A DNA stretch of 64,000 bases, taken from contig NZ_JADQDO010000002.1 in assembly GCF_015694465.1 (NCBI RefSeq), forward strand, positions 186,001 to 250,000, written 5' to 3'. This document shows, in pieces, positions 45,573 through 55,236 of the stretch. Numbering within the stretch: the first letter of the stretch is position 1; each line of letters opens with the position of its first letter. Both the position numbers and the translations under genes were made by a program. The stretch comes from Microvirga alba (GTDB taxonomy: Bacteria; Pseudomonadota; Alphaproteobacteria; Rhizobiales; Beijerinckiaceae). The notes below the pieces were generated by a model. That model had not been told where the DNA came from, did no database searches, and saw only the letters and a list, made by a program, of their open reading frames with translations.

Positions 45573-46421
45573 TCACGGACGGAAGGCGACGACGCGCTGA
45601 TGCTGCTCACCGAGCCCCCGAATGCCGAGCCGGATTTCGTCTCCGGCTTTCAAAAAGACCGGGGGCTTCATGCCCATGCCGACGCCGGGCGGTGTACCCG
45701 TGGTAATGACGTCGCCGGGCTCGAGCACCATGAACTGGCTGATATAGCTCACCAACGTCGCAATGCCGAAGATCATCGTGGCGGTCGACCCGCTCTGCAC
45801 ACGGCGTCCGTTGACGTCGAGCCACATGTCCAGCTTCTGGACATCGGTGATCTCGTCAGCCGTCACAAGCCATGGGCCGAGAGGGCCGAAGGTTTCGCAA
45901 CCCTTGCCTTTCATCCATTGCCCGCCACGCTCCATCTGGAAGGCGCGCTCGGAAACGTCATTGCAGACGCAATAGCCGGCAACGTGCGACAGGGCATCGG
46001 ACTCGGATACATAACGCGTGCGACGCCCGATCACGACGGCGAGTTCGACCTCCCAATCCGTCTTGGACGAATTCTTGGGAATCATCACGTCGTCGTTGGG
46101 ACCGACAATGCAGTTTGCCGTCTTGTTGAAGAGGATCGGCTCGGCCGGAATAGGTTGATTGGTCTCGCGTGCATGATCCTCGTAGTTGAGACCCACCGCG
46201 ATGAAGTTCCGCGTTCCTGCGACCGGTGGGCCCAAACGCGTCCCTTTTGCGACAGGCGGCAATTCGGAAAGATCAATCGACCTCAAGCGGGCGAGATAGG
46301 TCGGATCCAGGGCTTCGCCGGCGAAATCTTTCACGTGAGAGGAAAGATCACGGACGGTACCTTCATTGTCGAGCAGACCGGGACGCTCCTGCCCCGCGTT
46401 TCCAAACCGAACCAACTTCAT
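45573..46421 (-). CDS. Fumarylacetoacetate hydrolase (FAH) family protein
   Basis: A 282-residue cytosolic enzyme with the FAH fold. Metal ligands appear in the WEVELAVVIG block (Glu residues) and CNDVSERAF (Asp), with GKGCETFGPLGPW and ITTGTPPGVGMG as family blocks. This branch includes 2,4-diketo-3-deoxy-L-fuconate hydrolase and ureidoglycolate-lyase-named relatives; it cleaves a C-C bond of a diketo acid. With the SDR and the enolase it would complete a non-phosphorylative sugar-acid route yielding pyruvate plus a two- or three-carbon acid. The substrate is unproven. Confidence 0.83.
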   Translation of the reverse strand: MKLVRFGNAGQERPGLLDNEGTVRDLSSHVKDFAGEALDPTYLARLRSIDLSELPPVAKGTRLGPPVAGTRNFIAVGLNYEDHARETNQPIPAEPILFNKTANCIVGPNDDVMIPKNSSKTDWEVELAVVIGRRTRYVSESDALSHVAGYCVCNDVSERAFQMERGGQWMKGKGCETFGPLGPWLVTADEITDVQKLDMWLDVNGRRVQSGSTATMIFGIATLVSYISQFMVLEPGDVITTGTPPGVGMGMKPPVFLKAGDEIRLGIRGLGEQHQRVVAFRP

Positions 46422-46501
46422 CGCGCTTCACCTTCCAAAGGTCGCGTTTGTTCCAATGTCGATTGCGTGTGCTGCCTATCCCCAGGCGCAACGCGGTGGA
46501 T

Positions 46502-47692
46502 TTAGATGAATAGTTTGGACGCATCCGCCGCGTACCGCGCAACCTTTTCGCGATCGAGCTCCACACCGAGGCCGGGCGCATCCGGAATGGTAAGGTAACC
46601 CTCTGTGTCGAGCACAAAGGGCTCGGCGAGAATGCCGTCCACATACGGGCTCCCGCCGATGAACTCGACAAGATCTGCATCAGGGAAGGCTGCAGCCATC
46701 TGCAGATCGGCGGCAACACCTAGGGCGGTGTTCCAGCCATGCCCGATATATTTCACGCCGAAATCTGAAGCCATCCAGGCAATCCGTCGTTGTTCACTGA
46801 TGCCACCGACTTTAGTGACGTCGGGCTGCACGATGTCGAAAGCCCCTCGGCTGAGCCAGGGAATGAAGGACTGCCGGCGCGTCAGCACTTCGCCACCCGC
46901 GATCGGCACCGGACTGGCGCGTCTGAGATCACAGAAATCATCGATCGCATCAGGTTTGAGGGCCTCTTCAAACCACCCGATCTGATAGTCCTTCAACATC
47001 TCCGCGGTGCGCATCGCCCATTTGAGGCCATTCGGCCAAAGGGCATCGCTGGCCCCCGCATCCACGAGCAACTGGTTCTCGTCTCCGGCGGCCTCGCGGG
47101 CCGCGCGAACAATGGCTTCGTCGAGTTTGGCGTCATTTCTGCGACCGAATGGCCCCCAACCGATCTTGAACGCGCGAAAGCCCTTGTCGCGATATTGCGC
47201 GACGACGTCGCGCATCTGTGCGGGCTCTTCCATGAGAAGCGAGCAATAGGGCTGAACGCGCCGACGGTAGGTTCCGCCCAGGAGACGACCGACGGGCATG
47301 CCCGTGACCTTGCCCAGGATGTCCCATAGGGCGATGTCGATCGCGCTGATCGTATGCGTGAGCGTACCGCCGCGGCCCATCCAGAACGTATTCTGGTGCA
47401 GCTTCTCGGTAACTCGCTCCGGCTCGAGAGCATTCTCGTTGGCAAACAGCGGTTCAAGCACTTTCACCCCGGCCTCGACCAGTCGGCCGTCCGTGAAGGC
47501 ACTGCCATACCCGGTGATGCCCGCGTCGGTGTGAACGGCGACGATGGCATGGATGGAATCCTCCGGCTTGATCTCGGCCGTCCAGCCGCCCTTCGGGCTT
47601 TCTCCCAATAAAGGCGTGGTCTTAATGGAGCGGATTCTAACGGGCGGGAGGGTCGATGAAGAGTGGGCATGACCCGGTGTCACGAATGTCAT
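46502..47692 (-). CDS. Enolase-superfamily (mandelate racemase-like) enzyme 1
   Basis: A 396-residue two-domain protein: capping domain (1-140) and barrel with metal ligands in LLVDAGAS (Asp), WFEEAL (Glu) and IAGGEVLT (Glu). The Lys motif reads FKIGWGPFG, so the second Lys of the usual KxK is replaced; the late His is in GHGWNT. Likely a sugar-acid dehydratase or lactone isomerase. The paralog at 56757 shares the same KxGWGPxG block. It follows the GntR gene by 43 bases and precedes the FAH gene. Confidence 0.8.
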   Translation of the reverse strand: MTFVTPGHAHSSSTLPPVRIRSIKTTPLLGESPKGGWTAEIKPEDSIHAIVAVHTDAGITGYGSAFTDGRLVEAGVKVLEPLFANENALEPERVTEKLHQNTFWMGRGGTLTHTISAIDIALWDILGKVTGMPVGRLLGGTYRRRVQPYCSLLMEEPAQMRDVVAQYRDKGFRAFKIGWGPFGRRNDAKLDEAIVRAAREAAGDENQLLVDAGASDALWPNGLKWAMRTAEMLKDYQIGWFEEALKPDAIDDFCDLRRASPVPIAGGEVLTRRQSFIPWLSRGAFDIVQPDVTKVGGISEQRRIAWMASDFGVKYIGHGWNTALGVAADLQMAAAFPDADLVEFIGGSPYVDGILAEPFVLDTEGYLTIPDAPGLGVELDREKVARYAADASKLFI

Positions 47693-47735
47693 GAGGAGCG
47701 CCTGTGTTGGGGAGCCGGAGGAGAAGGATCGGTGA

Positions 47736-48506
47736 TCAGGTCTTGGAACGCTTGGTCCGCTCAGTCCTGTGACGTTCGATGATGCCCTGGAAATCGACTG
47801 CGTGCGTTTGCACGTTGATGTGGTCGTCGAGAGCCTGCGCCATCCGGGTCACGTCGCCCGATTCGAAAACCTTGATAAGGATTCGATGCTCGTTGACGAT
47901 GTCCGACATCGCCTTTCCGAAAGTGGAAAGGCCGACGATGATGGTGAGTTGCCGCGACAGCATATCCCACAGATCGCAAATGACTTCATTACCGCTGAAC
48001 TGACACAGTGCGCGGTGAAAGCTGGTATCCGCCGTCGCGAAGCCATATGCGTCACCTCTGACCCGCATGAGATCAAGCTCGTCGACGTGCTTGTGTAAGA
48101 TCTGCACTTCCTCCGTGCCGTTTCGCCCTGCGAGGATCGCCCGTGTGGCTGCCGTTGTCTCAAGAGCTACGCGTGCTTCGATGAGGTGGTCGATGCGCTC
48201 CTGGGTGACCGTTCTCAGCCGGATTCCTTTGTAGGGTTCATTGACCACAAGCCCCTGACTCTCGAGAATCCGGAGCGCCTCCCGTACCGGTACGCGGCTG
48301 ATGCCGAGTCCTTGCGCGAGTTCAGCCTCGACAATCCGATCGCCAGGAAGAATCCGCCCGGACGCCGCGGCGGCGATGACTTCGTCGATGACGGCATCGA
48401 CGAGCGTGCGCGGGCGCAGTGGTTGCCAGCCCTGCTGAGGCTCGGCTGCTGCGACATCTGCAGGTTCTGCTTTGGGTGAGGGCGTCAGACGCGGTCGCGA
48501 AGTCAT
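47736..48506 (-). CDS. GntR-family regulator (FadR/FCD type)
   Basis: A 256-residue repressor with N-terminal winged helix (ILPGDRIVEAELAQGLGISRVPVREALRI, in two blocks, about 50-85) and an all-helical FCD ligand-binding domain (about 110-235) with metal-type His/Asp residues (FHRALC, NEHRIL). It probably senses a small organic acid of the pathway. ATG 48506 is taken inside a frame open to 48575. A palindrome fitting GntR operators (48626-48643) lies in the divergent region ahead of it, so self-regulation and control of the plus-strand gene are likely. Confidence 0.88.
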   Translation of the reverse strand: MTSRPRLTPSPKAEPADVAAAEPQQGWQPLRPRTLVDAVIDEVIAAAASGRILPGDRIVEAELAQGLGISRVPVREALRILESQGLVVNEPYKGIRLRTVTQERIDHLIEARVALETTAATRAILAGRNGTEEVQILHKHVDELDLMRVRGDAYGFATADTSFHRALCQFSGNEVICDLWDMLSRQLTIIVGLSTFGKAMSDIVNEHRILIKVFESGDVTRMAQALDDHINVQTHAVDFQGIIERHRTERTKRSKT

Positions 48507-48609
48507 TGATTTCAGTGCTCTAAGTCGAAAAAATTGGCATGCCGTATGTGCTCCGATCCTTCCTCCTTCACGCATGTTTCGTAAAGGCTGACGAAAAGGA
48601 AGTACGCCA

Positions 48610-48643
48610 TTGACATCTCGTCTAATCGTATACCATCATACGA
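48610..48643 (+). promoter_or_regulatory. Predicted promoter with GntR-type operator
   Basis: TTGACA at 48610-48615 and a weak -10 (CATCAT, 48634-48639) with an 18-base spacer face the deacylase gene. The perfect inverted repeat TCGTAT-N6-ATACGA (48626-48643) covers the -10. FadR/FCD regulators often bind TnGTATACnA-like sites, so bound repressor would block RNA polymerase. The site lies in the 165 bases between regulator and first plus-strand gene. Confidence 0.5.
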
Positions 48644-48671
48644 ATAACAAAACAAGGATGGGGACGGGCTG

Positions 48672-49712
48672 ATGGGCGAGAGTGAGCTGAAAAGCAGAAT
48701 TCGGTGTGGAATCGACTTTGACAAAGCGGGCCGCCAGGCCGGCTATTTGCGTGCGCCGCTGTCACGCAACACGTCCGGTTGGGGCACGGTGGAAATCCCG
48801 GTCGTGTGCGTAAAGAACGGCTCCGGACCCACCGTATTATTGACCGGCGGCGTCCATGGCGACGAGTACGAAGGGCTGATCGCGGTGTCGCGACTGGCGC
48901 GCACGCTCGATCCGGCAACGATCCAGGGCCGTGTGATCATGCTGCCCGCGATCAATGTCCCCGCGATCCTGAATGACACTCGCCTGTCACCGGTCGACGG
49001 GCGGGATCTCAATCGCTGTTTCCCAGGCAATCCGAAGGGCACATTCTCCGAAATGCTGGCGCATTTCATCGACGCAGTCGTGCTGCCGCACGTGGACATC
49101 TCTATCGATGTTCACACGGCGGGTCATTCCATGGAATCGGCTCTCTCGACCAACATGCACTATGCGTCCGATCCGGCGATGCGCAAACGCACCATGGAAG
49201 CCGCGGCTGCCTTTGGCGCACCTTTCAACGTGGTGTTCTGGGGCGTCGACGAGGGCGCCACGCTGACCTCCTCGGTCGAACGTCGCGGCATTCTCTCGCT
49301 CGGAACAGAACTCGGCGGATGGGGGCGCGTGAACGTAGAGGGCGTGCGCATCGGCGAGCGGGGGTTGACCAATACCCTCAAACATTTCGGCCTGATGGAC
49401 GGATGTACCGAGACATCGCAGCGCGATGGCTCGGCACAAACGCGCCACATGATGGTGCGTGATCAGGATTGCTATCTGTTCTCGCCATCGGCCGGTCTGT
49501 TCGAGCCGCGCCACCTCGCCGGCGAAACTGTCGAAGCGGGCCAATCGGCGGGCTTCCTGCATTTCGTCGAGGATGTCGACCGTCCCGCAGTGGAGCTGTT
49601 CTATGCCCGTTCCGGGGTGCTCTGGATGGCATCTGGTCCAGGGCGCGTGCAACGCGGCGACGCGGTCGCCGTCGTGATGAACGATTACGACGATGCGCTT
49701 TGCGAAGCCTAG
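48672..49712 (+). CDS. Succinylglutamate desuccinylase/aspartoacylase-family deacylase
   Basis: A 346-residue M14-type zinc hydrolase. Zinc ligands are in GGVHGDEYEG (His and Glu) and DVHTAGH (His). The C-terminal FSPSAGLFEP segment matches the AstE/AspA/DoeB group. It removes an N-acyl group from an amino-acid-like substrate. The N-terminus lacks a signal peptide. It is divergent from the GntR gene and starts the plus-strand half of the island, ahead of a peptide-type importer. Confidence 0.8.
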   Translation: MGESELKSRIRCGIDFDKAGRQAGYLRAPLSRNTSGWGTVEIPVVCVKNGSGPTVLLTGGVHGDEYEGLIAVSRLARTLDPATIQGRVIMLPAINVPAILNDTRLSPVDGRDLNRCFPGNPKGTFSEMLAHFIDAVVLPHVDISIDVHTAGHSMESALSTNMHYASDPAMRKRTMEAAAAFGAPFNVVFWGVDEGATLTSSVERRGILSLGTELGGWGRVNVEGVRIGERGLTNTLKHFGLMDGCTETSQRDGSAQTRHMMVRDQDCYLFSPSAGLFEPRHLAGETVEAGQSAGFLHFVEDVDRPAVELFYARSGVLWMASGPGRVQRGDAVAVVMNDYDDALCEA

Positions 49713-49814
49713 CACCGGGCATGACATCGTCGAACGAAGAATGGTGCGACAGAGAAGCTTCTAGAGCCTCGACATGAGGTGTTCCGGCGTCGAGCCGACC
49801 AGGAGGAGGAAGAC

Positions 49815-51353
49815 ATGAAACGGTGGATGATTTCCAGCTTGGCTGCCATGGGGGCGGTCGTCTTGACGGCAGCACCCGACGCCGCCCTCGCTCAGCGCAA
49901 GGGAGGCGATGTCATCATCGGTATGGTGCAGGCGCCGCCATCTCTCGATGCGCAGGTGACGTCGGCGCAGGCCGCGCGCAATGTCACATTGCATCTCTAT
50001 GAAACCCTCTTCGCGCGCGACGAAAACGCCAAGCCTGTTCCGGAGCTGGCGGAAGACGTGAAGATTTCCGGGGATGGGAAGACCTATGTGTTTCCCATCC
50101 GCAAAGGCGTCAAATTCCATAACGGCAAGGAACTCGACGCGAACGACGTCGTCGCTTCTCTCGAACGCTATCGCAAGATCGGGGCCTCCGCATCTCTCTT
50201 GAAGGCAATCGATACTGTGAAGGCCACTGGGCCGCACGAGGTAACGATCGGTCTCAACGAGGTTCAATCCACCTTCCTCGACAATCTGTCATCGCCGCGC
50301 GCTCCCATCGCCATCTATCCGGCGGAAGAGGCGGCGAAGCCGGCCAACCAGATCAATTACATCGGCACCGGTCCCTTCCGGTTCGTTGAATACAAGCCTG
50401 ACAGCCACGTGAAAATCGCGCGCTTCGACGGCTATGTGCCGAATCCCAAGGCCACGGGAAGGGATGGCCTCGCCGGGAAGAAGGAAGTGTTTTTGGACTC
50501 CGTGACATTCCGCTTCATGCCGGAAGCAGGCGCGCGCAACGCGGCCTTTGAAGCGGGAGAGGTGCAGTTGCTCGAAACGGTCGATGGACCAACGGCAAAG
50601 CGCCTCGAGGGCAACAAGAACTACGCAATCTATAAGGTGCTGCCCTTTGCCTTCCAGGTGATCAAGTTCAATCATGCTCAAGCGCCGACGGGCGATGTGA
50701 ACTTCAGGCTCGCCGTTCAGGCAGCCCTCGACATGGAGGAGATCATGGGCATCTCCTATCCTGATATCTATCAGATGGACGGCGCCTGGCTCTATCCTGG
50801 TGCGCCTTTCTACTCGACGACCGGAACCGAGAAGTACAACAAGGCTGACCTCGCGGCAGGCAAGGCTCTCCTGGCAAAATCCGGATACAAGGGAGAAAAG
50901 CTCACCTTCATTGTCGACAACCTTCGTCCCAACATCGATACCGCCACCGTCCTTCAACAGCGCTTGAAAGAGATCGGCATCAATGTGGAGCTGTCGGTCG
51001 CGGATTGGCCGACCGTCTCGAAGACGGGGTTCACGCCGACGGGTTGGCACTTCTGGGTGCACGGCTACGGCATCGAGCCCTATGAAGGCCCAGCCTCGGT
51101 GATGGCGCCGTGGGTCAATGGAACGTCCCAGCAAAAGAAGGACGACAAGATCGACGCGCTCTACGCCAGCCTGAACACCGCCATGGACGAAGGCAAGCGC
51201 AAGCAAATCTTCACGGAATTCCAGACGCATATGTACGACAATGCCGTCGCCATGAAAGCTGGAAACTACGGCCTGTTCCAGGTCGCCACCGGCAAGCTCA
51301 AGAACTTCAAGCCATCGCGCATCCCACGCATGTGGGGCGTGTGGCTCGACTGA
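49815..51353 (+). CDS. ABC transporter substrate-binding protein (family 5)
   Basis: A 512-residue periplasmic protein with signal peptide (1-26, ending ALAQ) and SBP_bac_5 fold (DppA/OppA type): ETLFARDENAKPVPELAED, FPIRKGVKFHNGKELDANDVV (in two blocks) and GTGPFRFVEY. It binds peptides, opines or other amide compounds. ATG 49815 has AGGAGGAGG directly upstream; the frame opens earlier at 49779. It is followed by a strong hairpin, then the permease genes. Confidence 0.88.
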   Translation: MKRWMISSLAAMGAVVLTAAPDAALAQRKGGDVIIGMVQAPPSLDAQVTSAQAARNVTLHLYETLFARDENAKPVPELAEDVKISGDGKTYVFPIRKGVKFHNGKELDANDVVASLERYRKIGASASLLKAIDTVKATGPHEVTIGLNEVQSTFLDNLSSPRAPIAIYPAEEAAKPANQINYIGTGPFRFVEYKPDSHVKIARFDGYVPNPKATGRDGLAGKKEVFLDSVTFRFMPEAGARNAAFEAGEVQLLETVDGPTAKRLEGNKNYAIYKVLPFAFQVIKFNHAQAPTGDVNFRLAVQAALDMEEIMGISYPDIYQMDGAWLYPGAPFYSTTGTEKYNKADLAAGKALLAKSGYKGEKLTFIVDNLRPNIDTATVLQQRLKEIGINVELSVADWPTVSKTGFTPTGWHFWVHGYGIEPYEGPASVMAPWVNGTSQQKKDDKIDALYASLNTAMDEGKRKQIFTEFQTHMYDNAVAMKAGNYGLFQVATGKLKNFKPSRIPRMWGVWLD

Positions 51354-51359
51354 GACTCA

Positions 51360-51394
51360 TCAGGCGGGCGTGCACCTCCCGCACGCCCGCCTGA
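51360..51394 (+). terminator. Strong intra-operon hairpin behind the binding-protein gene
   Basis: TCAGGCGGGCGTGC, loop ACCTCCC, GCACGCCCGCCTGA: a perfect 14 bp stem four bases after the stop, without a U-run. Its place between substrate-binding protein and permease genes suggests a 3'-end stabiliser or partial terminator that makes more binding protein than permease. Confidence 0.7.
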
Positions 51395-51410
51395 CAAAGG
51401 GGAGTTCTGA

Positions 51411-52355
51411 ATGTCGTCATTCCTTGCCAAGAGACTTGCTGGCGCCTTGGTGGTTCTCGCGCTTGTTTCCATGATGTCGTTCGCGATCATCTGGCTTGTG
51501 CCCGGAGATCCAACCGCAGCCTTTCTCGATACGAGCGCAACGCCCGAGCAGGTCGCGCGGCTGCGCCGCGAACTCGGCCTCGACAAGCCGATCCTGGTGC
51601 AAATGGTGGATTGGTACGGACGCGTGCTGCGAGGCGATCTCGGACATTCAATCCTGCTCAACCGCAGTGTCACCGCAGCCATTTTGGAGCGGCTTCCGGT
51701 GACGCTCTCGCTCACCGGCTTCGCGCTGGTTCTCGCGCTTATCGGCGGAATCGCCGCCGGCATCGTGGCGGCAGTCAATCATAACCGCTGGCCTGATCAG
51801 CTTGTGATGACCGTGGCTCTCTTTGGGCTGTCGGTGCCCGACTTCTGGCTCGGAATTATGCTGATTTTGGTGCTCGCCGTGCAGTTCGGTCTTTTTCCAA
51901 CCGGCGGCTACATACCGCTTGGCGACGATCCGTTTGGCTGGATGAGAAGCATTATCATGCCGGCGGCCACCCTGGCCATCATCCAGGTCGGCTTTATCGC
52001 CCGCATGACGCGTGCCTCCATGTTGGAAGTCCTGAACCAGGATTTCATCCGCACTGCGGATGCGAAAGGGCTGAAGCGGGCGGAAATCATGCTTCGTCAC
52101 GGGCTGCCCAATGCCCTCGTACCGATCCTCACGGTCGGCGGAATCGTGGCTGGCGCGCTACTCGGCGGTGCCGTGATTGTCGAGCAGGTTTTCTCGATCC
52201 CGGGCGTTGGCCGCCTCATCATCGGAGGCATTCTGTCGCGCGACTATCCCGTTATTCAAGGAGGCCTTCTGTTCCTGGCCGTCATCTATCTCATGGTCAA
52301 TCTGGCAGTCGATGTTCTCTACGCCGTTGCTGATCCGCGGGTGCGTCTGGAATGA
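51411..52355 (+). CDS. ABC transporter permease (DppB/OppB type)
   Basis: A 314-residue inner-membrane protein with six hydrophobic segments. The EAA-like loop is TADAKGLKRAEIMLRHGLPN. The start MSSFLAKRLAGALVVLAL and the PGDPTAAFLDTSA block are typical of DppB. GGGGAG lies in front of the ATG. It overlaps the next permease gene (ATGA). Confidence 0.88.
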   Translation: MSSFLAKRLAGALVVLALVSMMSFAIIWLVPGDPTAAFLDTSATPEQVARLRRELGLDKPILVQMVDWYGRVLRGDLGHSILLNRSVTAAILERLPVTLSLTGFALVLALIGGIAAGIVAAVNHNRWPDQLVMTVALFGLSVPDFWLGIMLILVLAVQFGLFPTGGYIPLGDDPFGWMRSIIMPAATLAIIQVGFIARMTRASMLEVLNQDFIRTADAKGLKRAEIMLRHGLPNALVPILTVGGIVAGALLGGAVIVEQVFSIPGVGRLIIGGILSRDYPVIQGGLLFLAVIYLMVNLAVDVLYAVADPRVRLE

Positions 52356-53224
52356 AAGTCGAGTCATCAAATCTCGGCATCTCCCGCGCAAACCCCGCGT
52401 GGCAGACTCTAAGCCGATTGTTCCATAATCGTTCCTTTATGATCGGAATGAGCCTTGTCGTCCTGATTGCTGTCATCGCCGTATTCGCCGATCTGCTTTC
52501 GCCGTATGATCCATTGCGCAACAGTTTCCGGACACGATTGCGTCCGCCCGACGCGACATTCTGGTTCGGCACGGATCATTTCGGTCGAGATATCCTGTCT
52601 CGCGTCATCCATGGTGCGCGCATTTCGCTGATGATCGGCCTCATGACCGCACTTCTGACAGGCGTCGTCGGAACGCTCGTAGGGGCCACTGCCGGCTTTT
52701 TCCGCGCTCTCGACAATCCGATCATGCGGCTGATGGATGCGCTGATGGCTTTTCCGGCCATCCTTCTGGCCATCACTGTCGCGGCCGTCCTCGGCGCATC
52801 GGTGACGAACGTGGTGATCGCCCTTGCGGTCGCCACCACGCCCCACACGGCGCGCATTGTCCGGGCCTCGGTGTTGACCGTTCGCGAGCGCGAGTTCGTG
52901 GAGGCCGCGCGCGCACTAGGGGCCACGGATCTACGTCTCCTTTTCCGCCACGTCATTCCCAATACCTTCGGCCCGCTGATCGTGCGGCTGACCTATGTCT
53001 TCGCGACGGCCATTCTGGCCGAAGCAGCGCTGTCTTTCATTGGCGTAGGGCCTCCCCCTCCCGCGCCATCTTTCGGCAGCATTATCGCGCAAGGGCGGGA
53101 TTTCATTGCGGAAGCTCCCTGGATCACGATCTTTCCCGGCCTGGCGATCATGATTTCGGTGCTCGGACTCAACCTTCTTGGTGATGGTCTCCGGGACGTT
53201 CTTGATCCACGCATGAGGGTTTGA
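52352..53224 (+). CDS. ABC transporter permease (DppC/OppC type)
   Basis: A 290-residue partner permease. The N-terminal OppC_N-type segment contains SFMIGMSLVVLIAVIAVFADLL. FGTDHFGRDILSRVIHGARI is the classic family block, and EAARALGATDLRLLFRHVIPN forms the EAA loop contacting the ATPases. The start overlaps the dppB-like stop by four bases; the ATPase gene begins three bases after its own stop. Confidence 0.9.
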   Translation: MKVESSNLGISRANPAWQTLSRLFHNRSFMIGMSLVVLIAVIAVFADLLSPYDPLRNSFRTRLRPPDATFWFGTDHFGRDILSRVIHGARISLMIGLMTALLTGVVGTLVGATAGFFRALDNPIMRLMDALMAFPAILLAITVAAVLGASVTNVVIALAVATTPHTARIVRASVLTVREREFVEAARALGATDLRLLFRHVIPNTFGPLIVRLTYVFATAILAEAALSFIGVGPPPPAPSFGSIIAQGRDFIAEAPWITIFPGLAIMISVLGLNLLGDGLRDVLDPRMRV

Positions 53225-53227
53225 GCG

Positions 53228-54226
53228 ATGCCAGAGACATCTCCCATTCTTGACGTCGACGGCTTGACGACTGTCCTGACCGGCTCCAAGACAACCATTC
53301 TCGAGAACGTTTCCTTCTCACTGCGGGCAGGAGAGGTTCTCGGGGTGGTCGGTGAATCCGGCAGTGGCAAGAGCATGCTCGCTCTTGCGATGATGGGACT
53401 TCTGCCTAAAGCCATTCGCACCGCCTCAGGGCGGATCAGTCTCGACGGCGAGGATCTCATCCGGCTTCCAGCCGATCAGTGGCGCGAGAAACGCGGCCGC
53501 GACCTCGCCATGATTTTCCAGGAGCCGATGACCGCGCTCAATCCTGTGATGCGCGTCGGCGCTCAGGTGGAAGAAGTGCTGCGCCGCCGCCGGGGTCTTT
53601 CATCATCTCAGGCCCGGAAAGTGGCTATCGATCTCTTCCATCAAGTCGAGATTCCGTCCGCCGAAGCACGCCTGAAGTCTTATCCGCATGAAATGTCGGG
53701 CGGCATGCGGCAACGGGTGATGATCGCGATGGCGTTCGCTGCGGATGCCCGGCTGTTGATCGCCGACGAGCCGACGACCGCGCTCGATGTGACCGTGCAG
53801 GCGCAAATTCTCGATCTGCTGCGAAAGCTGCAGAAGGAGCGAGGGCTTGCGCTTCTCTTCATCACGCATGATCTCGGAGTGATTGCGGATATCGCGGACA
53901 CGGTGCTCGTTCTTTATGCAGGCCGTGTTGCCGAGGTCGCGCCCGTGCGCCAGATCTTCGACGATCCGCAGCATCCTTATACCAAGGCGTTGATTGCTTC
54001 GATTCCAAAGATCGAAGGGCCCCGTGATCGTCTCGTCACGATCGAGGGCAACGTTCCGACGGTCGGAACAATGCCGCGAGGGTGTCGCTATGCGCCGCGC
54101 TGCCCCTATCGTCGCGACATCTGCGAGACGGAGGCGCCGCCATTGCGGCCCGTCACTCAAGGTCAGAAGGTCGCCTGCCTTCAACCGTTCGGTTTCCCGC
54201 AACTCCAAGAGGAGGCCTTTCTGTGA
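53228..54226 (+). CDS. ABC transporter ATPase (DppD/OppD type)
   Basis: A 332-residue ATPase with Walker A GESGSGKS, signature MSGGMRQR, Walker B LLIADEPT and a C-terminal oligopeptide-transporter domain with a Cys cluster ([15 protein letters not shown]) that binds an iron-sulfur cluster in relatives. The product couples ATP hydrolysis to uptake by the two permeases. It overlaps the next gene as GTGA. Confidence 0.9.
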   Translation: MPETSPILDVDGLTTVLTGSKTTILENVSFSLRAGEVLGVVGESGSGKSMLALAMMGLLPKAIRTASGRISLDGEDLIRLPADQWREKRGRDLAMIFQEPMTALNPVMRVGAQVEEVLRRRRGLSSSQARKVAIDLFHQVEIPSAEARLKSYPHEMSGGMRQRVMIAMAFAADARLLIADEPTTALDVTVQAQILDLLRKLQKERGLALLFITHDLGVIADIADTVLVLYAGRVAEVAPVRQIFDDPQHPYTKALIASIPKIEGPRDRLVTIEGNVPTVGTMPRGCRYAPRCPYRRDICETEAPPLRPVTQGQKVACLQPFGFPQLQEEAFL

Positions 54227-55227
54227 CGCTCTCCCATGTCATCGAGGCGCGCGGTCTGACCAAAGTCTTCGGAGCCCGTGGCCGCTTTTTCGGTCGTGGA
54301 AAAGGCGGTGCGAAAGCCGTCGACGGTGTCGATCTCGCCGTACGGGCCGGTGAAACGCTCGGTCTCGTCGGTGAATCAGGTTGCGGGAAATCGACCACCG
54401 GCCGTTTGCTGCTGCGCCTGATCGAGCCGACGGATGGATCCGTGCATCTGAACGGTCGCGACCTGACCGACTTCTCTAAGGCGGAGCTGCGGCAGGCACG
54501 CCGTAAAATGCAGATCATCTTCCAGGATCCGTATGGTTCGCTTAATCCCCGCATGACCATCGGAGATGCGATTGCTGAGGCCTATGTCATCCACGGCATC
54601 GGCGATCGCATGGAGCGGCGGAAAGCGGTGCTTGAAATGCTTGATCTCGTGCGGCTGCCGCGCTCCGCAGCGGAGCGCTATCCGCACGAATTCTCAGGAG
54701 GGCAGCGCCAGCGTGTCGGCATCGCCCGCGCGCTCGCTCTCAAGCCGAACTTCGTGGTTTGCGATGAGGCGGTTTCCGCCCTCGATGTCTCGGTTCAGGC
54801 ACAGATTATCAATCTGCTGCAGGATCTACAGCGTGATCTGAAACTCACATACCTGTTCATTTCCCATAATCTTTCAGTGGTTCGGCACATTTCGGATCGG
54901 GTTGCCGTCATGTACCTCGGTCGGATCGTCGAGATCGCTGACGCCAACGGATTGTTCGACAATCCGACCCATCCCTATACCCGCGCGCTGCTGTCAGCCA
55001 TTCCGCCTTCGCATCCGGATGCGACACGTCATCGCCATCGATTGACAGGTGATCTGCCAAGTGCGCTGGACATCCCCTCCGGTTGTCGGTTTGCCGCCCG
55101 CTGTCCCTTCGCGGAGGAGCGCTGCCGCGCCATCGATCCTCCTCTCGCGCCTCTGCCGGATGGGAGGCTGGTGTCATGCCACCGCGCTGCCGATCGGACG
55201 CTCCCCACCTATGACTTGAATTCCTGA
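54223..55227 (+). CDS. ABC transporter ATPase (DppF/OppF type)
   Basis: A 334-residue second ATPase with [28 protein letters not shown] and the Cys-rich C-terminal motif [15 protein letters not shown]. The start is GTG 54223, because GAGGAGG stands seven bases upstream and the GTG overlaps the dppD stop; the upstream open frame to 54082 only shadows the previous gene. This completes a five-gene importer with the binding protein at 49815. Confidence 0.88.
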   Translation: MTLSHVIEARGLTKVFGARGRFFGRGKGGAKAVDGVDLAVRAGETLGLVGESGCGKSTTGRLLLRLIEPTDGSVHLNGRDLTDFSKAELRQARRKMQIIFQDPYGSLNPRMTIGDAIAEAYVIHGIGDRMERRKAVLEMLDLVRLPRSAAERYPHEFSGGQRQRVGIARALALKPNFVVCDEAVSALDVSVQAQIINLLQDLQRDLKLTYLFISHNLSVVRHISDRVAVMYLGRIVEIADANGLFDNPTHPYTRALLSAIPPSHPDATRHRHRLTGDLPSALDIPSGCRFAARCPFAEERCRAIDPPLAPLPDGRLVSCHRAADRTLPTYDLNS

Positions 55228-55236
55228 GGAAACGCC

